A stretch of DNA of 62,593 nucleotides from JBHYGK01 sp051859045 (GCA_051859045.1 JBHYGK010000010.1:1-62593), one strand, 5' to 3'; positions 47,483-58,830 are shown, counted from the first letter of the stretch. A program made the numbers and translations. Notes: generated by a model not told the origin, from the sequence alone.

Positions 47483-48253
47483 TCAGGCCGCGGCCGGCAG
47501 CCCGAACAGGCGTTCGGCGTTCGCGCTGGTGGCCGCGGCCACCGCCGCCTCGTCCTCGCCGCGCAGCGCCGCCACCACGGCGAGCACCTCGCGCAGCCGC
47601 GCGGGTTCGTTGCGCTGGCCCTGGCAGCCGCAGTTCGGCTGGTCGGGCGCGTCGGTCTCGAGCAGCAGCTGGTCGATCGGCATCGCCGCGACCAGGGCGC
47701 GCAGGCGCGCGGCGCGCGGGTAGGTCAGCGGGCCGCCGAGGCCGAGCGCGAAGCCGAGGTCGCGCAGCTGGCGGGCCTGCTCCGGGCTGCCGGGGAAGCT
47801 GTGGATGACGCCGCGCAGCCCCGGGTGGCGGCGGATCGCCTGGATCACCGCGTCCACCGCGCGGCGCGCGTGCACGATCACCGGCAGGCCGGCGGCGCGC
47901 GCGATCGCCAGCTGGGCCTCGAAGTAGGCGTGCTGCCGCGCGGCGTCGAGCCCGGGGACGAAGAAGTCCAGCCCGCATTCGCCCACCGCGACCGGCCGTG
48001 CGTCGGCGACCATCCGCTCCAGCGCGGGCAGGTGCTCCGGGCGATGGTCGGCGAGGAACATCGGGTGCAGGCCCCAGGCCGGGTACAGCCCTGCCTCGGC
48101 CGCGCACAGGGCCCGCAGCGGCGCCCAGCCGGCGGCGTTCACCGCCGGCACGACCTGGCGGGTGACCCCGGCGGCGCGGGCGCGCGCCAGCACCGCGCCG
48201 CGGTCCGGGTCGAACGCGGGCGCGTCGAGGTGGCTGTGGCTGTCAACCAGCAT
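47483..48253 (-). CDS. TatD-family metal-dependent hydrolase
   Basis: The 256-residue TIM-barrel hydrolase has the HxH metal motif SHSHLD (H6, H8), VGECGLDFF near residue 93, PVIVHARRA with a metal histidine, GVIHSFPGS, and the late LLLETDAPDQ with a conserved aspartate. TatD proteins are deoxyribonucleases implicated in DNA repair or RNA quality control. Several paralogs exist in most genomes, so the exact name is open. Its start overlaps the upstream small gene by 11 bases. Confidence 0.92.
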   Translation of the reverse strand: MLVDSHSHLDAPAFDPDRGAVLARARAAGVTRQVVPAVNAAGWAPLRALCAAEAGLYPAWGLHPMFLADHRPEHLPALERMVADARPVAVGECGLDFFVPGLDAARQHAYFEAQLAIARAAGLPVIVHARRAVDAVIQAIRRHPGLRGVIHSFPGSPEQARQLRDLGFALGLGGPLTYPRAARLRALVAAMPIDQLLLETDAPDQPNCGCQGQRNEPARLREVLAVVAALRGEDEAAVAAATSANAERLFGLPAAA

Positions 48254-48500
48254 CCGGGCCGCGCCGGGGCGCCGACGCCGCCCCGGCGTCCTCGACGCCG
48301 GGGCGGGCGGCGTCCTCGCGGCGGCGCTTGAGCGAGGCCAGCGTCATCGCGCCGAGGCCGAGCAGCAGCTCGTCGACGAAGGGGATCGGGTCGGGCACCA
48401 CCAGGGTCACCAGGAACAGCGTGGCGGTGATCCCGAACAGGGCGGGGAAGCGCAGGCGCCCGGCGAAGCCGATCAGTGCGCCGGTGATGGGGTTGGCCAT
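48243..48500 (-). CDS. Small membrane protein, DUF6116-like
   Basis: The 85-residue protein begins MANPITGALIGFAGRLRFPALFGITATLF, with one or two hydrophobic segments and the phrase PDPIPFVDELLLGLG. It ends with a charged tail (SLKRRREDAARPG). It resembles the small DUF6116 proteins of Xanthomonadaceae; this is a family-memory call. It overlaps tatD by 11 bases and should be cotranscribed with it. Function unknown. Confidence 0.72.
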   Translation of the reverse strand: MANPITGALIGFAGRLRFPALFGITATLFLVTLVVPDPIPFVDELLLGLGAMTLASLKRRREDAARPGVEDAGAASAPRRGPDAG

Positions 48501-48713
48501 GGGGATCCTCGGGGGGCGATGGACGGCGGGACGCTAGCACGCGTCCGGGAGGATCATGCGGCCGCCCGCGCCGGGCGCAAGGGCCGGCGTGAGCGGCGGG
48601 TGAGGGTGGGGACGGTGTCCCGGATGCCGTTCAGCTTCACCCTGTTCCAATCCAGCCGCGCTTCAGCATCCCGTGTCTCGGGCCCGCGTCCCACTCCCGT
48701 CCGGAGGTTTCCC

Positions 48714-49412
48714 ATGAGCAACAAGATCCTTCTCACCGCGATCGTCGGCGTGCTCGCCGCCGGCGGCGCCGTCGCCGCCTACCAGGGCCTGAAGGACGAC
48801 TACGCCGAGGTCGTCAGCGCCACGCCGATCACCGAGCGCGAGACGGTCATGGCCCAGGTCACCAGCGCCGAGCCGATCCGCGAGACCCGCTCGGGCCCGC
48901 GCGAGGTCTGCGAGGACGTCGTCGTGCAGGAGCGCGCGCCGGAGCGCGACGGCCTCGCCGGCGGCACCGCCGTGGGCGCCGTGGTCGGCGGCCTGCTCGG
49001 CAACCAGGTCGGCGACGGCCGCGGCCGCACCGCCGCGACCATCGCCGGCGCGGTGGCCGGCGGCTACGCGGGCCGCGAGATCGACCGCCGCCACGAGGGC
49101 GGCCGCACCGTCGAGCGCGTCGACCGCCAGTGCCAGACCATCACCGAGACCCGCGAGGAAGTGGTGGGCTACCGGGTGAGCTGGCGCGACGCCGAGGGCC
49201 AGACCGGCCAGCTGCAGACCGAGCGCCGCCCCGGCGACGAGGTCAGCCTCGGCGAGCGCGACCGGGTGATCGGCTACGACGTCACCTACCGCTACCTCGA
49301 CCAGGTCAACACCGTGCGCATGGAGAACGATCCGGGCGAGCGCCTGCCGGTGATCGACGGCGCGGTGGTCACCCAGACCGTGCGCGCCGGTACGCCCGCG
49401 CCGCAGGGCTGA
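48714..49412 (+). CDS. Glycine-zipper 2TM domain envelope protein
   Basis: The 232-residue protein starts with a membrane-spanning segment or uncleaved signal anchor (about 5-22, LLTAIVGVLAAGGAVAAY). A glycine zipper around residues 83-122 (GAVVGGLLGNQVGDGRGRT then IAGAVAGGYAG) follows, and then a hydrophilic C-terminal domain with YRVSWRDAEGQTG and GYDVTYRYLDQVNTVRM. The zipper core is almost the same as in the lipoprotein at 45615-46067. The start has GGAGG with good spacing. It is likely periplasmic or outer-membrane associated; function unknown. Confidence 0.87.
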   Translation: MSNKILLTAIVGVLAAGGAVAAYQGLKDDYAEVVSATPITERETVMAQVTSAEPIRETRSGPREVCEDVVVQERAPERDGLAGGTAVGAVVGGLLGNQVGDGRGRTAATIAGAVAGGYAGREIDRRHEGGRTVERVDRQCQTITETREEVVGYRVSWRDAEGQTGQLQTERRPGDEVSLGERDRVIGYDVTYRYLDQVNTVRMENDPGERLPVIDGAVVTQTVRAGTPAPQG

Positions 49413-49440
49413 GCCCGCGCCCGAGCGCCGAGCGACCCCC

Positions 49441-49467
49441 GACGGGGCCGGCCATGCCGGCCCCGTC
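49441..49467 (+). terminator. Terminator after the glycine-zipper gene
   Basis: A 12-bp stem (GACGGGGCCGGC and complement) with a CAT loop is followed by GTCGTT. Confidence 0.65.
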
Positions 49468-49583
49468 GTCGTTCACGGCGTCCTCCGCGTCCTGCCGCGA
49501 CCCTGCGCCGGGGTATGGCGTCGTCCCGGTCCATCCTCACCTTCCCGTCCCCGCGGACCCTGCCGCGGACGCGCGCGGAGGGC

Positions 49584-49589
49584 TACAAT
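49584..49589 (+). promoter_or_regulatory. Possible -10 element TACAAT for gcdH
   Basis: TACAAT is 33 bases before the gcdH ATG, giving a leader of about 25 bases. The -35 region is not convincing. Confidence 0.45.
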
Positions 49590-49621
49590 TCCGGGCTAAC
49601 CGACGCCCAGGATCCGCCCGC

Positions 49622-50785
49622 ATGGCCCTCTCGCCCACCGATCTGTTCGACATCCGCTCGATGCTCTCCGACGAGGAGCGCATGATCCAGGACGCCGTCG
49701 CCCGCTTCACCGACGAGCGCGTGCTGCCGATCATCGGCGACTGCTTCGACCAGGGCCGCTTCCCCCGCGAGCTCGTGCCCGAGATCGCCGGCATGGGCCT
49801 GCTCGGCTCCAGCCTGCCCACCGAGTACGGCTGCGCCGGCCTCAACGCCGTCAGCTACGGCCTGATCTGCCAGGAGCTCGAGCGCGGCGACAGCGGCATC
49901 CGCAGCTTCGTCTCGGTGCAGAGCTCGCTGTGCATGTACCCGATCTACGCCTACGGCAGCGAGGAGCAGAAGCGCGAGTACCTGCCGCGGATGGCCGCCG
50001 GCGAGGTGATCGGCTGCTTCGGCCTCACCGAGCCGCACGGCGGCTCCGACCCGGCCAACATGAAGACCCACGCCAAGCGCGACGGCGGCGACTGGGTCAT
50101 CAACGGCGCCAAGATGTGGATCACCAACGGCAACCTCGCCCACATCGCGATCGTCTGGGCGATGACCGACGAGGGCATCCAGGGCTTCATCGTCCCCACG
50201 ACGACCCCGGGCTTCACCGCCCAGGAGATCCACAAGAAGATGAGCCTGCGCGCCTCGGTCACCAGCGCGCTGTTCTTCGACAACGTGCGCATCCCCGACG
50301 CCAACCGCCTGCCCAACGTCAAGGGCCTCAAGGGCCCGCTGGGCTGCCTCACCCAGGCCCGCTACGGCATCACCTGGGGCCCGATCGGCGCCGCCCAGGC
50401 CTGCCTGGTCGAGGCCACCGAGTACGCCAAGACCCGCATCCTGTTCAACCGCCCGGTGGCCGCCACCCAGGCCATCCAGCTCAAGCTCGCCGACATGGCC
50501 CGCCGCATCACGCTGGCCCAGCTGCTGAGCCTGCAGCTCGGCCGCCTGAAGGACGCCGGCCAGCTGCAGCCCACCCAGGTCTCGCTGGCGAAGTGGAACA
50601 ACGTGCGGATGGCCATCGACATCGCCCGCGAGGCGCGCGACATCCTCGGCGGCTCGGGCATCACCACCGAGTACTGCCCGATCCGCCACGCGCTCAACCT
50701 CGAGTCGGTGATCACCTACGAGGGCACCGAGACCGTGCACCAGCTGGTCGTCGGCCGCGAGCTGACCGGCATCAACGCCTTCTGA
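49622..50785 (+). CDS. gcdH: Glutaryl-CoA dehydrogenase
   Basis: The 387-residue acyl-CoA dehydrogenase oxidises and decarboxylates glutaryl-CoA to crotonyl-CoA in lysine and tryptophan degradation. The catalytic glutamate E367 is in TYEGTETVHQ. The GCLTQARYGITWG segment and FGLTEPHGGSDPANMKT are typical of the GCDH subfamily. It is distinct from the short-chain enzyme at 5653. A fused keto acid dehydrogenase E1 gene follows after 119 bases in the same direction. Confidence 0.93.
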   Translation: MALSPTDLFDIRSMLSDEERMIQDAVARFTDERVLPIIGDCFDQGRFPRELVPEIAGMGLLGSSLPTEYGCAGLNAVSYGLICQELERGDSGIRSFVSVQSSLCMYPIYAYGSEEQKREYLPRMAAGEVIGCFGLTEPHGGSDPANMKTHAKRDGGDWVINGAKMWITNGNLAHIAIVWAMTDEGIQGFIVPTTTPGFTAQEIHKKMSLRASVTSALFFDNVRIPDANRLPNVKGLKGPLGCLTQARYGITWGPIGAAQACLVEATEYAKTRILFNRPVAATQAIQLKLADMARRITLAQLLSLQLGRLKDAGQLQPTQVSLAKWNNVRMAIDIAREARDILGGSGITTEYCPIRHALNLESVITYEGTETVHQLVVGRELTGINAF

Positions 50786-50808
50786 CGCCCCCGGCGTCGC
50801 TTCCCCGC

Positions 50809-50830
50809 CGCGGCGCCCTCGGGCGCCGCG
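50809..50830 (+). terminator. Hairpin between gcdH and the E1 gene
   Basis: A 9-bp G/C stem around the loop CTCG lies 24 bases after the gcdH stop. There is no T tract, so it may lower but not block read-through. Confidence 0.3.
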
Positions 50831-50904
50831 CGCGCATCCGGGCCACGCGCATCGCCGCGCGCGCGCCCCGCCCACGCCCGACACCGCATCCGCTGGAGCC
50901 CCCG

Positions 50905-53187
<2,283 letters not shown>

Positions 53188-53212
53188 GGCCCGGCGCCGC
53201 GGGGGCCATCAC

Positions 53213-53242
53213 GACGAAGGCCGCCTCGCGGCGGCCTTCGTC
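53213..53242. terminator. Hairpin between convergent E1 and PhnD-like genes
   Basis: A perfect 13-bp stem (GACGAAGGCCGCC and complement) with a TCGC loop lies between two convergent stops. It could act in both directions, although T tracts are lacking. Confidence 0.55.
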
Positions 53243-53272
53243 ATCCACGCATGCGTACGGCGCGGCGCGTGC

Positions 53273-54139
53273 TCAGCGATCGCGTCCCGCGCTCGCGGCC
53301 GGCGCCGCCGGGCCCGCCGCGGCGCGCGGCGGGGTGTAGCCGAAGGTCTTGGCGAGCATCCGCTCGGACCCGGCGTACTCCTCGGCGCTGGTCGCCACGA
53401 AGCGGGTGGCGCCGAGCTCGGCGAAGGCCGACAGGGTGCCGGGGTCCTCGTGCATCGCCAGCAGGGCGTCGCGCACCTTCGCGCGATCCTCCTCCGGCAC
53501 CTCGAGGCTGGCGACGAACGCGTCGCCGGGGAACTCGCGGGTGCGTGCCACCTCGACCAGGTTCGGGTAGAGCTGCGCGATGCGCAGCGGCACCATCGCG
53601 GCCTCGGTCTCGCCCGAGAAGATCATCTCGACGCCGTCGCGCCAGGTGGAGGCGGTGGACTGGATCTCGGGCTGCGCCACCGGGTTGCGGTAGAGCTCGT
53701 CGAGCAGCACGTTGCCGAGGCTCGGCGCGGGCAGGGCGGTGATGCGGTAGCCGACCAGGCCCTCGAGCCCGCGCTCGGCCACGGCGGCGTCGGCCAGCAG
53801 CGCGTAGCCGCTGGGCTCGTTGAAGCGCGCCAGCGGCACGGCGCCCTGGTGGCGCACGCGGTAGTCGACGAAGTGCGCCTCCTCCAGCGTGAAGTGCGGG
53901 CGGTTGTCCGCCGCGCGCATGTCGCGCCAGTAGACGTGGTAGTTCGGCGAGGTGCGCAGACGGAAGCGATGCCCGGTGGCGCGGCCCAGGTAGGCCAGCA
54001 GCGGCGCGTACACCGCCTCGGCCTGGTCGGGCGGATAGCTCGGCTCGACCGCGACGACGTAGTCCGCGGCGCGCGCCAGCGGCGCGGCGCCCAGCGCGGC
54101 CAGCAGCAGCGCGGCGAGGACGGTGGAGCGGGTCTTCAT
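53273..54139 (-). CDS. PhnD-like periplasmic substrate-binding protein
   Basis: The 288-residue protein has a signal peptide (about 1-24, ending ARA) and a type II periplasmic binding fold of the PhnD/SsuA/transferrin-like superfamily. Matching stretches are VAVEPSYPPDQAEAVYAPLLAYLGRATGH near the mature N-terminus and TASTWRDGVEMIFSGETEAAMVPLRIAQLYP. No ABC permease or ATPase genes are nearby, so it may serve a signalling protein or an unlinked transporter. Ligand unknown; phosphonate should not be assumed. Confidence 0.85.
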   Translation of the reverse strand: MKTRSTVLAALLLAALGAAPLARAADYVVAVEPSYPPDQAEAVYAPLLAYLGRATGHRFRLRTSPNYHVYWRDMRAADNRPHFTLEEAHFVDYRVRHQGAVPLARFNEPSGYALLADAAVAERGLEGLVGYRITALPAPSLGNVLLDELYRNPVAQPEIQSTASTWRDGVEMIFSGETEAAMVPLRIAQLYPNLVEVARTREFPGDAFVASLEVPEEDRAKVRDALLAMHEDPGTLSAFAELGATRFVATSAEEYAGSERMLAKTFGYTPPRAAAGPAAPAASAGRDR

Positions 54140-54209
54140 GCGGGTTCCCCTGTGGTGAGGCGCCCCTGATAGCAGAATCGGGGGCGGTGTGCCATGGCGT
54201 GCGGGCCGG

Positions 54210-55100
54210 CTACGGCGCGCGGCGCAGGCCGGAAGCGAGGTCGATGGCCCGGGCGGCGGTCGGCGCCGCGTCGCCGCGGCGTGCCGACAGGGCGCCGTCG
54301 GGGCGCTCCAGCGGCAGGACCGCCAGGCCCACGCGCGCGCCCGGCGGGCCCGCGGCGCACAGCACCTGGCCGAGCGTCGCGCCGGCCGCGTCCAGCACCG
54401 CGTCGCCGGGCGCGAGGTCGGCGGCCTCCAGCGCCGCGAGCCCGCGCTTGGCCTGGCCCAGGAAGTGGGTGCGGGCGACGATCTCCTGGCCGGGATAGCA
54501 GCCCTTCCTCACGCTGTAGGCGCCGAGGCGCTCCAGCGACAGCATCTGCGGCGTCCAGGCGTCATCCCGCGCGGGGTCCAGCCGCGGCAGGCCGAGCCGG
54601 AGGTCGGCCTCGCGCCAGCGCTCCGCCGCCGCCGGGTCCAGGCGCAGGCCCGGGTCGGCCGGCCCCAGGCGCAGCGTGCGCGGATGGCCGTCGCCGCCGA
54701 GGTCGAGCGCGAGGCCCGGCCCGTCCACCGCGAGCGCGTCGCCCGCGGCCGGCGCGGTGGCGAACGCGCCGCTGGCCACCCAGCCCGCGTCCTCCGCGAT
54801 GGCCACCTTGGAGCGGAACACGAAGCGGCGCAGGGCGTCGCCGAGCGCGCCGGCCGGATGGTCCGGCAGCCACAGCCGCAGGGCGCCCGGCGCGGGGCGC
54901 AGCAGGGCGAACAGCGCGACCACGCGGCCCTTGGGCGTGAGCCAGCCGCTCCATTGCCAGTGGCCGACCGCGAGCGCCTTCACGTCGCTCATGAACTGCG
55001 CGTGGGCGAAGGCCTCGGCGTCGGGGCCATCGAGCGCCAGGACGCCGCCGGAGGGCAGGGCGAAGGGCGCGGCGTGGGGATCGTTCGGGTTGTGCGACAT
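54210..55100 (-). CDS. ygfZ: Folate-dependent Fe-S/tRNA modification factor YgfZ
   Basis: The 296-residue protein is related to the glycine cleavage T-protein and helps maintain certain Fe-S enzymes, including MiaB. The signature KGCYPGQEIVART with its conserved cysteine is clear. LDGPDAEAFAHAQFMSDV in the N-terminal region and ERLGAYSVRKGCY are typical. It is divergent from the SDHAF4-like gene, with only 45 bases between start codons, so the two promoters overlap. The location next to the complex II block fits a role in respiratory Fe-S enzyme biogenesis. Confidence 0.93.
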   Translation of the reverse strand: MSHNPNDPHAAPFALPSGGVLALDGPDAEAFAHAQFMSDVKALAVGHWQWSGWLTPKGRVVALFALLRPAPGALRLWLPDHPAGALGDALRRFVFRSKVAIAEDAGWVASGAFATAPAAGDALAVDGPGLALDLGGDGHPRTLRLGPADPGLRLDPAAAERWREADLRLGLPRLDPARDDAWTPQMLSLERLGAYSVRKGCYPGQEIVARTHFLGQAKRGLAALEAADLAPGDAVLDAAGATLGQVLCAAGPPGARVGLAVLPLERPDGALSARRGDAAPTAARAIDLASGLRRAP

Positions 55101-55145
55101 CGGGCCAGGCTTTACCCTTGCGGGGCTCAAACACCAAGGCCGCAG

Positions 55146-55343
55146 ATGATAGGCGATTCCCACGAGACCGCGGCGCCCGACGAGGCGCCGGCACCGGCCA
55201 CCCCCGCGGCAGCGGGCGAGGTCGCGGGCGGCATCGCGGCGGATCCGGCCGCGTCGCCCGCCGTCGAGATCGGCGGGCGCGACGGCCCCGAGCCCACGCG
55301 GTTCGGCGACTGGGAAAAGAACGGCCGCTGCATCGATTTCTGA
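55146..55343 (+). CDS. Succinate dehydrogenase assembly factor 4-like protein (DUF1674)
   Basis: This 65-residue protein has a disordered Ala/Pro/Glu-rich first half and ends in the DUF1674 signature PEPTRFGDWEKNGRCIDF. DUF1674 is the bacterial counterpart of mitochondrial Sdh8/SDHAF4, which binds flavinylated SdhA and protects it before assembly. It starts 46 bases from the divergent ygfZ and ends 63 bases before sdhC, so it probably leads the sdh operon. Small size makes it easy to miss in automated annotation. Confidence 0.88.
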   Translation: MIGDSHETAAPDEAPAPATPAAAGEVAGGIAADPAASPAVEIGGRDGPEPTRFGDWEKNGRCIDF

Positions 55344-55406
55344 GCGCACGCGGCTCTCACGCCGCGGGCGGAATACTTCCACCTTGTCACCACAGCCGAG
55401 AAGCCA

Positions 55407-55802
55407 ATGGCGACGCGCGAACGTCCTCTGTCCCCGCACCTGGGGATCTACCGCAAGCAGCTCACGTCTGTCCTGTCGATCCTGCATCGCATCAGCGGCA
55501 TCGGCCTGAGCCTCGGCGCCTTCGGCGTCGCCTGGTTCCTGGTCGCGCTCGCCGGCGGCGACGAGTCCTACGCCCGCTTCCTGGCGCTGGCCACCTCGCC
55601 GGTCGGCCTCGCGCTGCTGTTCGCGTGGTCCGCGGGCATCAACTACCACCTGCTCAACGGCCTGCGCCACCTGGCCTGGGACGCGGGCAAGGGCTTCGAC
55701 CTGCCGAGCGTCTACCGCAGCGGCTGGACCGTGGTGGTGCTGGCCCTGCTCGGCACCGCGGCCATCTGGGCCTTCGCCCTGACCTCCGGAGGTGCGGCAT
55801 GA
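55407..55802 (+). CDS. sdhC: Succinate dehydrogenase cytochrome b556 subunit
   Basis: The 131-residue membrane anchor has three hydrophobic helices. The N-terminus RPLSPHLGIYRKQLTSVLSILHRISGI is characteristic, with the quinone-site serine and arginine in LHRISG. The heme histidine lies in HLLNGLRHLAWD. It is coupled to sdhD by an ATGA overlap. Confidence 0.96.
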   Translation: MATRERPLSPHLGIYRKQLTSVLSILHRISGIGLSLGAFGVAWFLVALAGGDESYARFLALATSPVGLALLFAWSAGINYHLLNGLRHLAWDAGKGFDLPSVYRSGWTVVVLALLGTAAIWAFALTSGGAA

Positions 55803-56176
55803 GCCTGCGCAATCCCCTCGCCAAGGCCCGCGGCCTCGGCTCCGCCAAGGACGGCGTCGGCCACTGGACCGCGCAGCGCCTCAGCGCCATCGCGCTCGCC
55901 GTGCTCGCGCCGTTCTTCGTCTGGACGGTGCTGAGCGTCGGCGGCGACGTCGCCGCGGCCCGCGCGAGCATCGGCTCGCCGTTCACCGCCACCCTGCTGA
56001 TCGCGTTCGTGGTCGCGCTGTTCTGGCACGCCCAGCTCGGCCTGCAGGTGGTGATCGAGGACTACGTCCACCACCGCGCGCTCGAGATCACGCTGCAGGT
56101 GCTCGTGCGCTTCGCCTGCGTGCTGGGCGCCATCGCCGCCGTGCTGTCGATCGGCCGCCTCGTGTTCACCGCCTGA
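55799..56176 (+). CDS. sdhD: Succinate dehydrogenase membrane anchor subunit
   Basis: The 125-residue protein has three hydrophobic helices (about 33-50, 63-82 and 97-122). LGSAKDGVGHWTAQRLSAIAL at the N-terminus and HAQLGLQVVIEDYVHHR with heme and quinone residues are typical of SdhD. Its ATG overlaps the sdhC stop. It completes the quinone-reducing anchor. Confidence 0.95.
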   Translation: MSLRNPLAKARGLGSAKDGVGHWTAQRLSAIALAVLAPFFVWTVLSVGGDVAAARASIGSPFTATLLIAFVVALFWHAQLGLQVVIEDYVHHRALEITLQVLVRFACVLGAIAAVLSIGRLVFTA

Positions 56177-56187
56177 GCCCCCACGCC

Positions 56188-57975
56188 ATGACTGCCTACA
56201 AGATCACCGAACACAAGTACGACATGGTCGTCGTCGGCGCCGGCGGCGCGGGCCTGCGCGCCACCTTCGGCCTCGCCGCCAAGGGCTTCCAGGTCGCCTG
56301 CATCTCCAAGGTCTTCCCGACCCGCTCGCACACCGTGGCCGCACAGGGCGGCATCTCCGCCGCGCTCGCCAACATGGGCGAGGACGACTGGCGCTTCCAC
56401 TTCTACGACACGATCAAGGGCTCGGACTGGCTGGGCGACCAGGACGCCATCGAGTACATGTGCCGCGAGGCCATCCCCGCGATCATCGAGCTCGAGCACC
56501 AGGGCGTGCCGTTCTCGCGCACCGAGGACGGCAAGATCTACCAGCGCCCGTTCGGCGGCATGACCACGCACTACGGCAAGGGCACCGCGCAGCGCACCTG
56601 CGCCGCGGCCGACCGCACCGGCCACGCGATCCTGCACACGCTCTACCAGCAGTCGCTGGCGCACGACGCGCGCTTCTTCATCGAGTACTTCGCGCTCGAC
56701 CTGATCATGGACGAGGAGGGCGTCTGCCGCGGCGTGCTCGCCATCGACATGGCCGAGGGCACGCTGCACCTCTTCCGCGCCCAGGGCACGGTGCTGGCCA
56801 CCGGCGGCTACGGCCGCGCCTACTTCTCGGCCACCTCGGCCCATACCTGCACCGGCGACGGCGGCGGCATGGCGCTGCGCGCGGGCCTGCCGCTGCAGGA
56901 CATGGAGTTCGTGCAGTTCCACCCGACCGGCATCTACGGCGCGGGCTGCCTGATCACCGAGGGCGTGCGCGGCGAAGGCGGCATCCTGCGCAACGCCAAC
57001 GGCGAGCGCTTCATGGAGCGCTACGCCCCGAACGCCAAGGACCTCGCCTCGCGCGACGTCGTCTCGCGCTCGATGACCATCGAGATCCGCGAGGGCCGCG
57101 GCGTGGGCGCCGACCGCGACCACATCCACCTCGACCTGACCCACCTCAACCCGGCCGACATCCACGAGAAGCTGCCGGGCATCGCCGAGACCGCCAAGGT
57201 GTTCGCCGGCGTCGACGTGACCAAGCAGCCGATCCCGGTGCTGCCGACCGTGCACTACAACATGGGCGGCCTGCAGACCAACTACCACGGCGAGGTCGTC
57301 ACCCTGAAGGACGGCAACCCCGACCACGTGGTGCCGGGCCTGTACGCCATCGGCGAGGCCGCCTGCGTGTCGGTGCACGGCGCCAACCGCCTGGGCTCGA
57401 ACTCGCTGCTCGACCTGGTGGTGTTCGGCCGCGCGGTGGCCAACCGCTGCGCCGAGACCATCAAGCCGGGCCAGAACCACAAGTCGCTGCCGGCCTCCGC
57501 GCTCGACAAGGCGCTGGCCAACCTCGACAAGGTCCGCCACGCCGACGGCGGCACCACCACCGCCGAGCTGCGCAACCGCATGCAGCGCACCATGCAGAAC
57601 GACGCCGCCGTGTTCCGCACGGGCGAGACGCTGCAGGCGGGCGTGGCCAAGATCCGCGAGATCCACGCCGGCTTCCAGGACATCAAGGTCACCGACCGCT
57701 CGATGGTCTGGAACTCCGACCTCATCGAGACCCTCGAGCTGCAGAACCTGCTCGGCCAGGCCGTGGCCACGCTGGTGTCGGCGGAGAACCGCAAGGAGTC
57801 CCGCGGCGCCCACGCCCGCGAGGACTTCCAGGACCGCGACGACGAGCAGTGGCACAAGCACACGCTGTGCTGGGTCGACGAGGACGGCACCACGCGCCTC
57901 GACTACCGCCCGGTGCACATGACCACGCTGACCAACGAAGTCGAGCCGGTGCCGCCGAAGGCCCGCACCTACTGA
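56188..57975 (+). CDS. sdhA: Succinate dehydrogenase flavoprotein subunit
   Basis: The 595-residue subunit oxidises succinate to fumarate with covalent FAD. The dinucleotide motif VVVGAGGAGLRA starts at 14, the FAD-linking histidine is H48 in TRSHTVAAQGG, and active-site blocks FHPTGIYGAGCLITEG, VHYNMGGL and VHGANRLGSNSLLDL are present. The C-terminus ends PPKARTY as in close relatives. It begins 11 bases after sdhD. Confidence 0.98.
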   Translation: MTAYKITEHKYDMVVVGAGGAGLRATFGLAAKGFQVACISKVFPTRSHTVAAQGGISAALANMGEDDWRFHFYDTIKGSDWLGDQDAIEYMCREAIPAIIELEHQGVPFSRTEDGKIYQRPFGGMTTHYGKGTAQRTCAAADRTGHAILHTLYQQSLAHDARFFIEYFALDLIMDEEGVCRGVLAIDMAEGTLHLFRAQGTVLATGGYGRAYFSATSAHTCTGDGGGMALRAGLPLQDMEFVQFHPTGIYGAGCLITEGVRGEGGILRNANGERFMERYAPNAKDLASRDVVSRSMTIEIREGRGVGADRDHIHLDLTHLNPADIHEKLPGIAETAKVFAGVDVTKQPIPVLPTVHYNMGGLQTNYHGEVVTLKDGNPDHVVPGLYAIGEAACVSVHGANRLGSNSLLDLVVFGRAVANRCAETIKPGQNHKSLPASALDKALANLDKVRHADGGTTTAELRNRMQRTMQNDAAVFRTGETLQAGVAKIREIHAGFQDIKVTDRSMVWNSDLIETLELQNLLGQAVATLVSAENRKESRGAHAREDFQDRDDEQWHKHTLCWVDEDGTTRLDYRPVHMTTLTNEVEPVPPKARTY

Positions 57976-58044
57976 CCACGCCGCGCGGGCCCGCCCGCGC
58001 CAGCCCGGGGCGGCCCGCCGCCCCCAGCGAATCCGAGAACGACC

Positions 58045-58830
58045 ATGGCCGAGTTCACCCTTCCCAAGAATTCGAAGATCAGCAAGGGCCGCCACTTCCC
58101 GGCGGCCGCGGGCGCCAAGCAGCCGCGCACCTTCAAGATCTACCGCTGGAATCCCGACGACGGCCAGAACCCGCGCGTGGACACCTACGAGGTCGACCTC
58201 GCCGCCTGCGGCCCGATGGTTCTCGACGCGCTGATCAAGATCAAGAACGAGATCGACCCCACGCTCACGTTCCGCCGCTCCTGCCGCGAGGGCATCTGCG
58301 GTTCGTGCGCGATGAACATCGACGGCACCAACACGCTGGCCTGCACCAAGGCCATCGAGGACTGCGGCAAGGCCGAGCTGCCGATCTACCCGCTGCCGCA
58401 CATGCCGGTCATCAAGGACCTGGTGCCGGACCTCTCGCACTTCTACGCTCAGTACGCCTCGATCAAGCCGTGGCTGCGCACGCAGTCCGCGCCGCCGGCG
58501 TCCGGCGAGCGCCTGCAGTCCAAGGAGGACCGCGCCAAGCTCGACGGCCTCTACGAGTGCATCCTGTGCGCGTGCTGCTCGACGAGCTGCCCGAGCTACT
58601 GGTGGAACGGCGACCGCTACCTCGGCCCGGCGATCCTGCTGCAGGCCTACCGATGGATCATCGACTCGCGCGACGAGGACACCGGCGCGCGCCTCGACGA
58701 GCTCGAGGACCCGTTCAAGCTCTACCGCTGCCACACGATCATGAACTGCGCCCGGACCTGCCCGAAGGGCCTGAACCCGGCCAAGGCGATCGGCGAGATC
58801 AAGAAGCTGATGCTGCAGCGCCGCGGCTGA
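58045..58830 (+). CDS. sdhB: Succinate dehydrogenase iron-sulfur subunit
   Basis: The 261-residue subunit carries three Fe-S clusters. The [2Fe-2S] cysteines are in SCREGICGSC and TLACT, the [4Fe-4S] and [3Fe-4S] cysteines in CILCACCSTSCPSYWW and CHTIMNCARTCPKGLNP. It transfers electrons from FAD to quinone. It follows sdhA by 69 bases. Confidence 0.97.
   Translation: MAEFTLPKNSKISKGRHFPAAAGAKQPRTFKIYRWNPDDGQNPRVDTYEVDLAACGPMVLDALIKIKNEIDPTLTFRRSCREGICGSCAMNIDGTNTLACTKAIEDCGKAELPIYPLPHMPVIKDLVPDLSHFYAQYASIKPWLRTQSAPPASGERLQSKEDRAKLDGLYECILCACCSTSCPSYWWNGDRYLGPAILLQAYRWIIDSRDEDTGARLDELEDPFKLYRCHTIMNCARTCPKGLNPAKAIGEIKKLMLQRRG

Noticed and set aside
53273..54139. Phosphonate ABC transport operon
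   Set aside because: The PhnD-like protein stands alone, with no permease or ATPase genes on either side.
54210..55670. A 486-codon minus-strand extension of ygfZ through the SDHAF4-like and sdhC region
   Set aside because: The extension lacks similarity to anything and crosses well-supported genes. The YgfZ similarity starts at the ATG at 55100.
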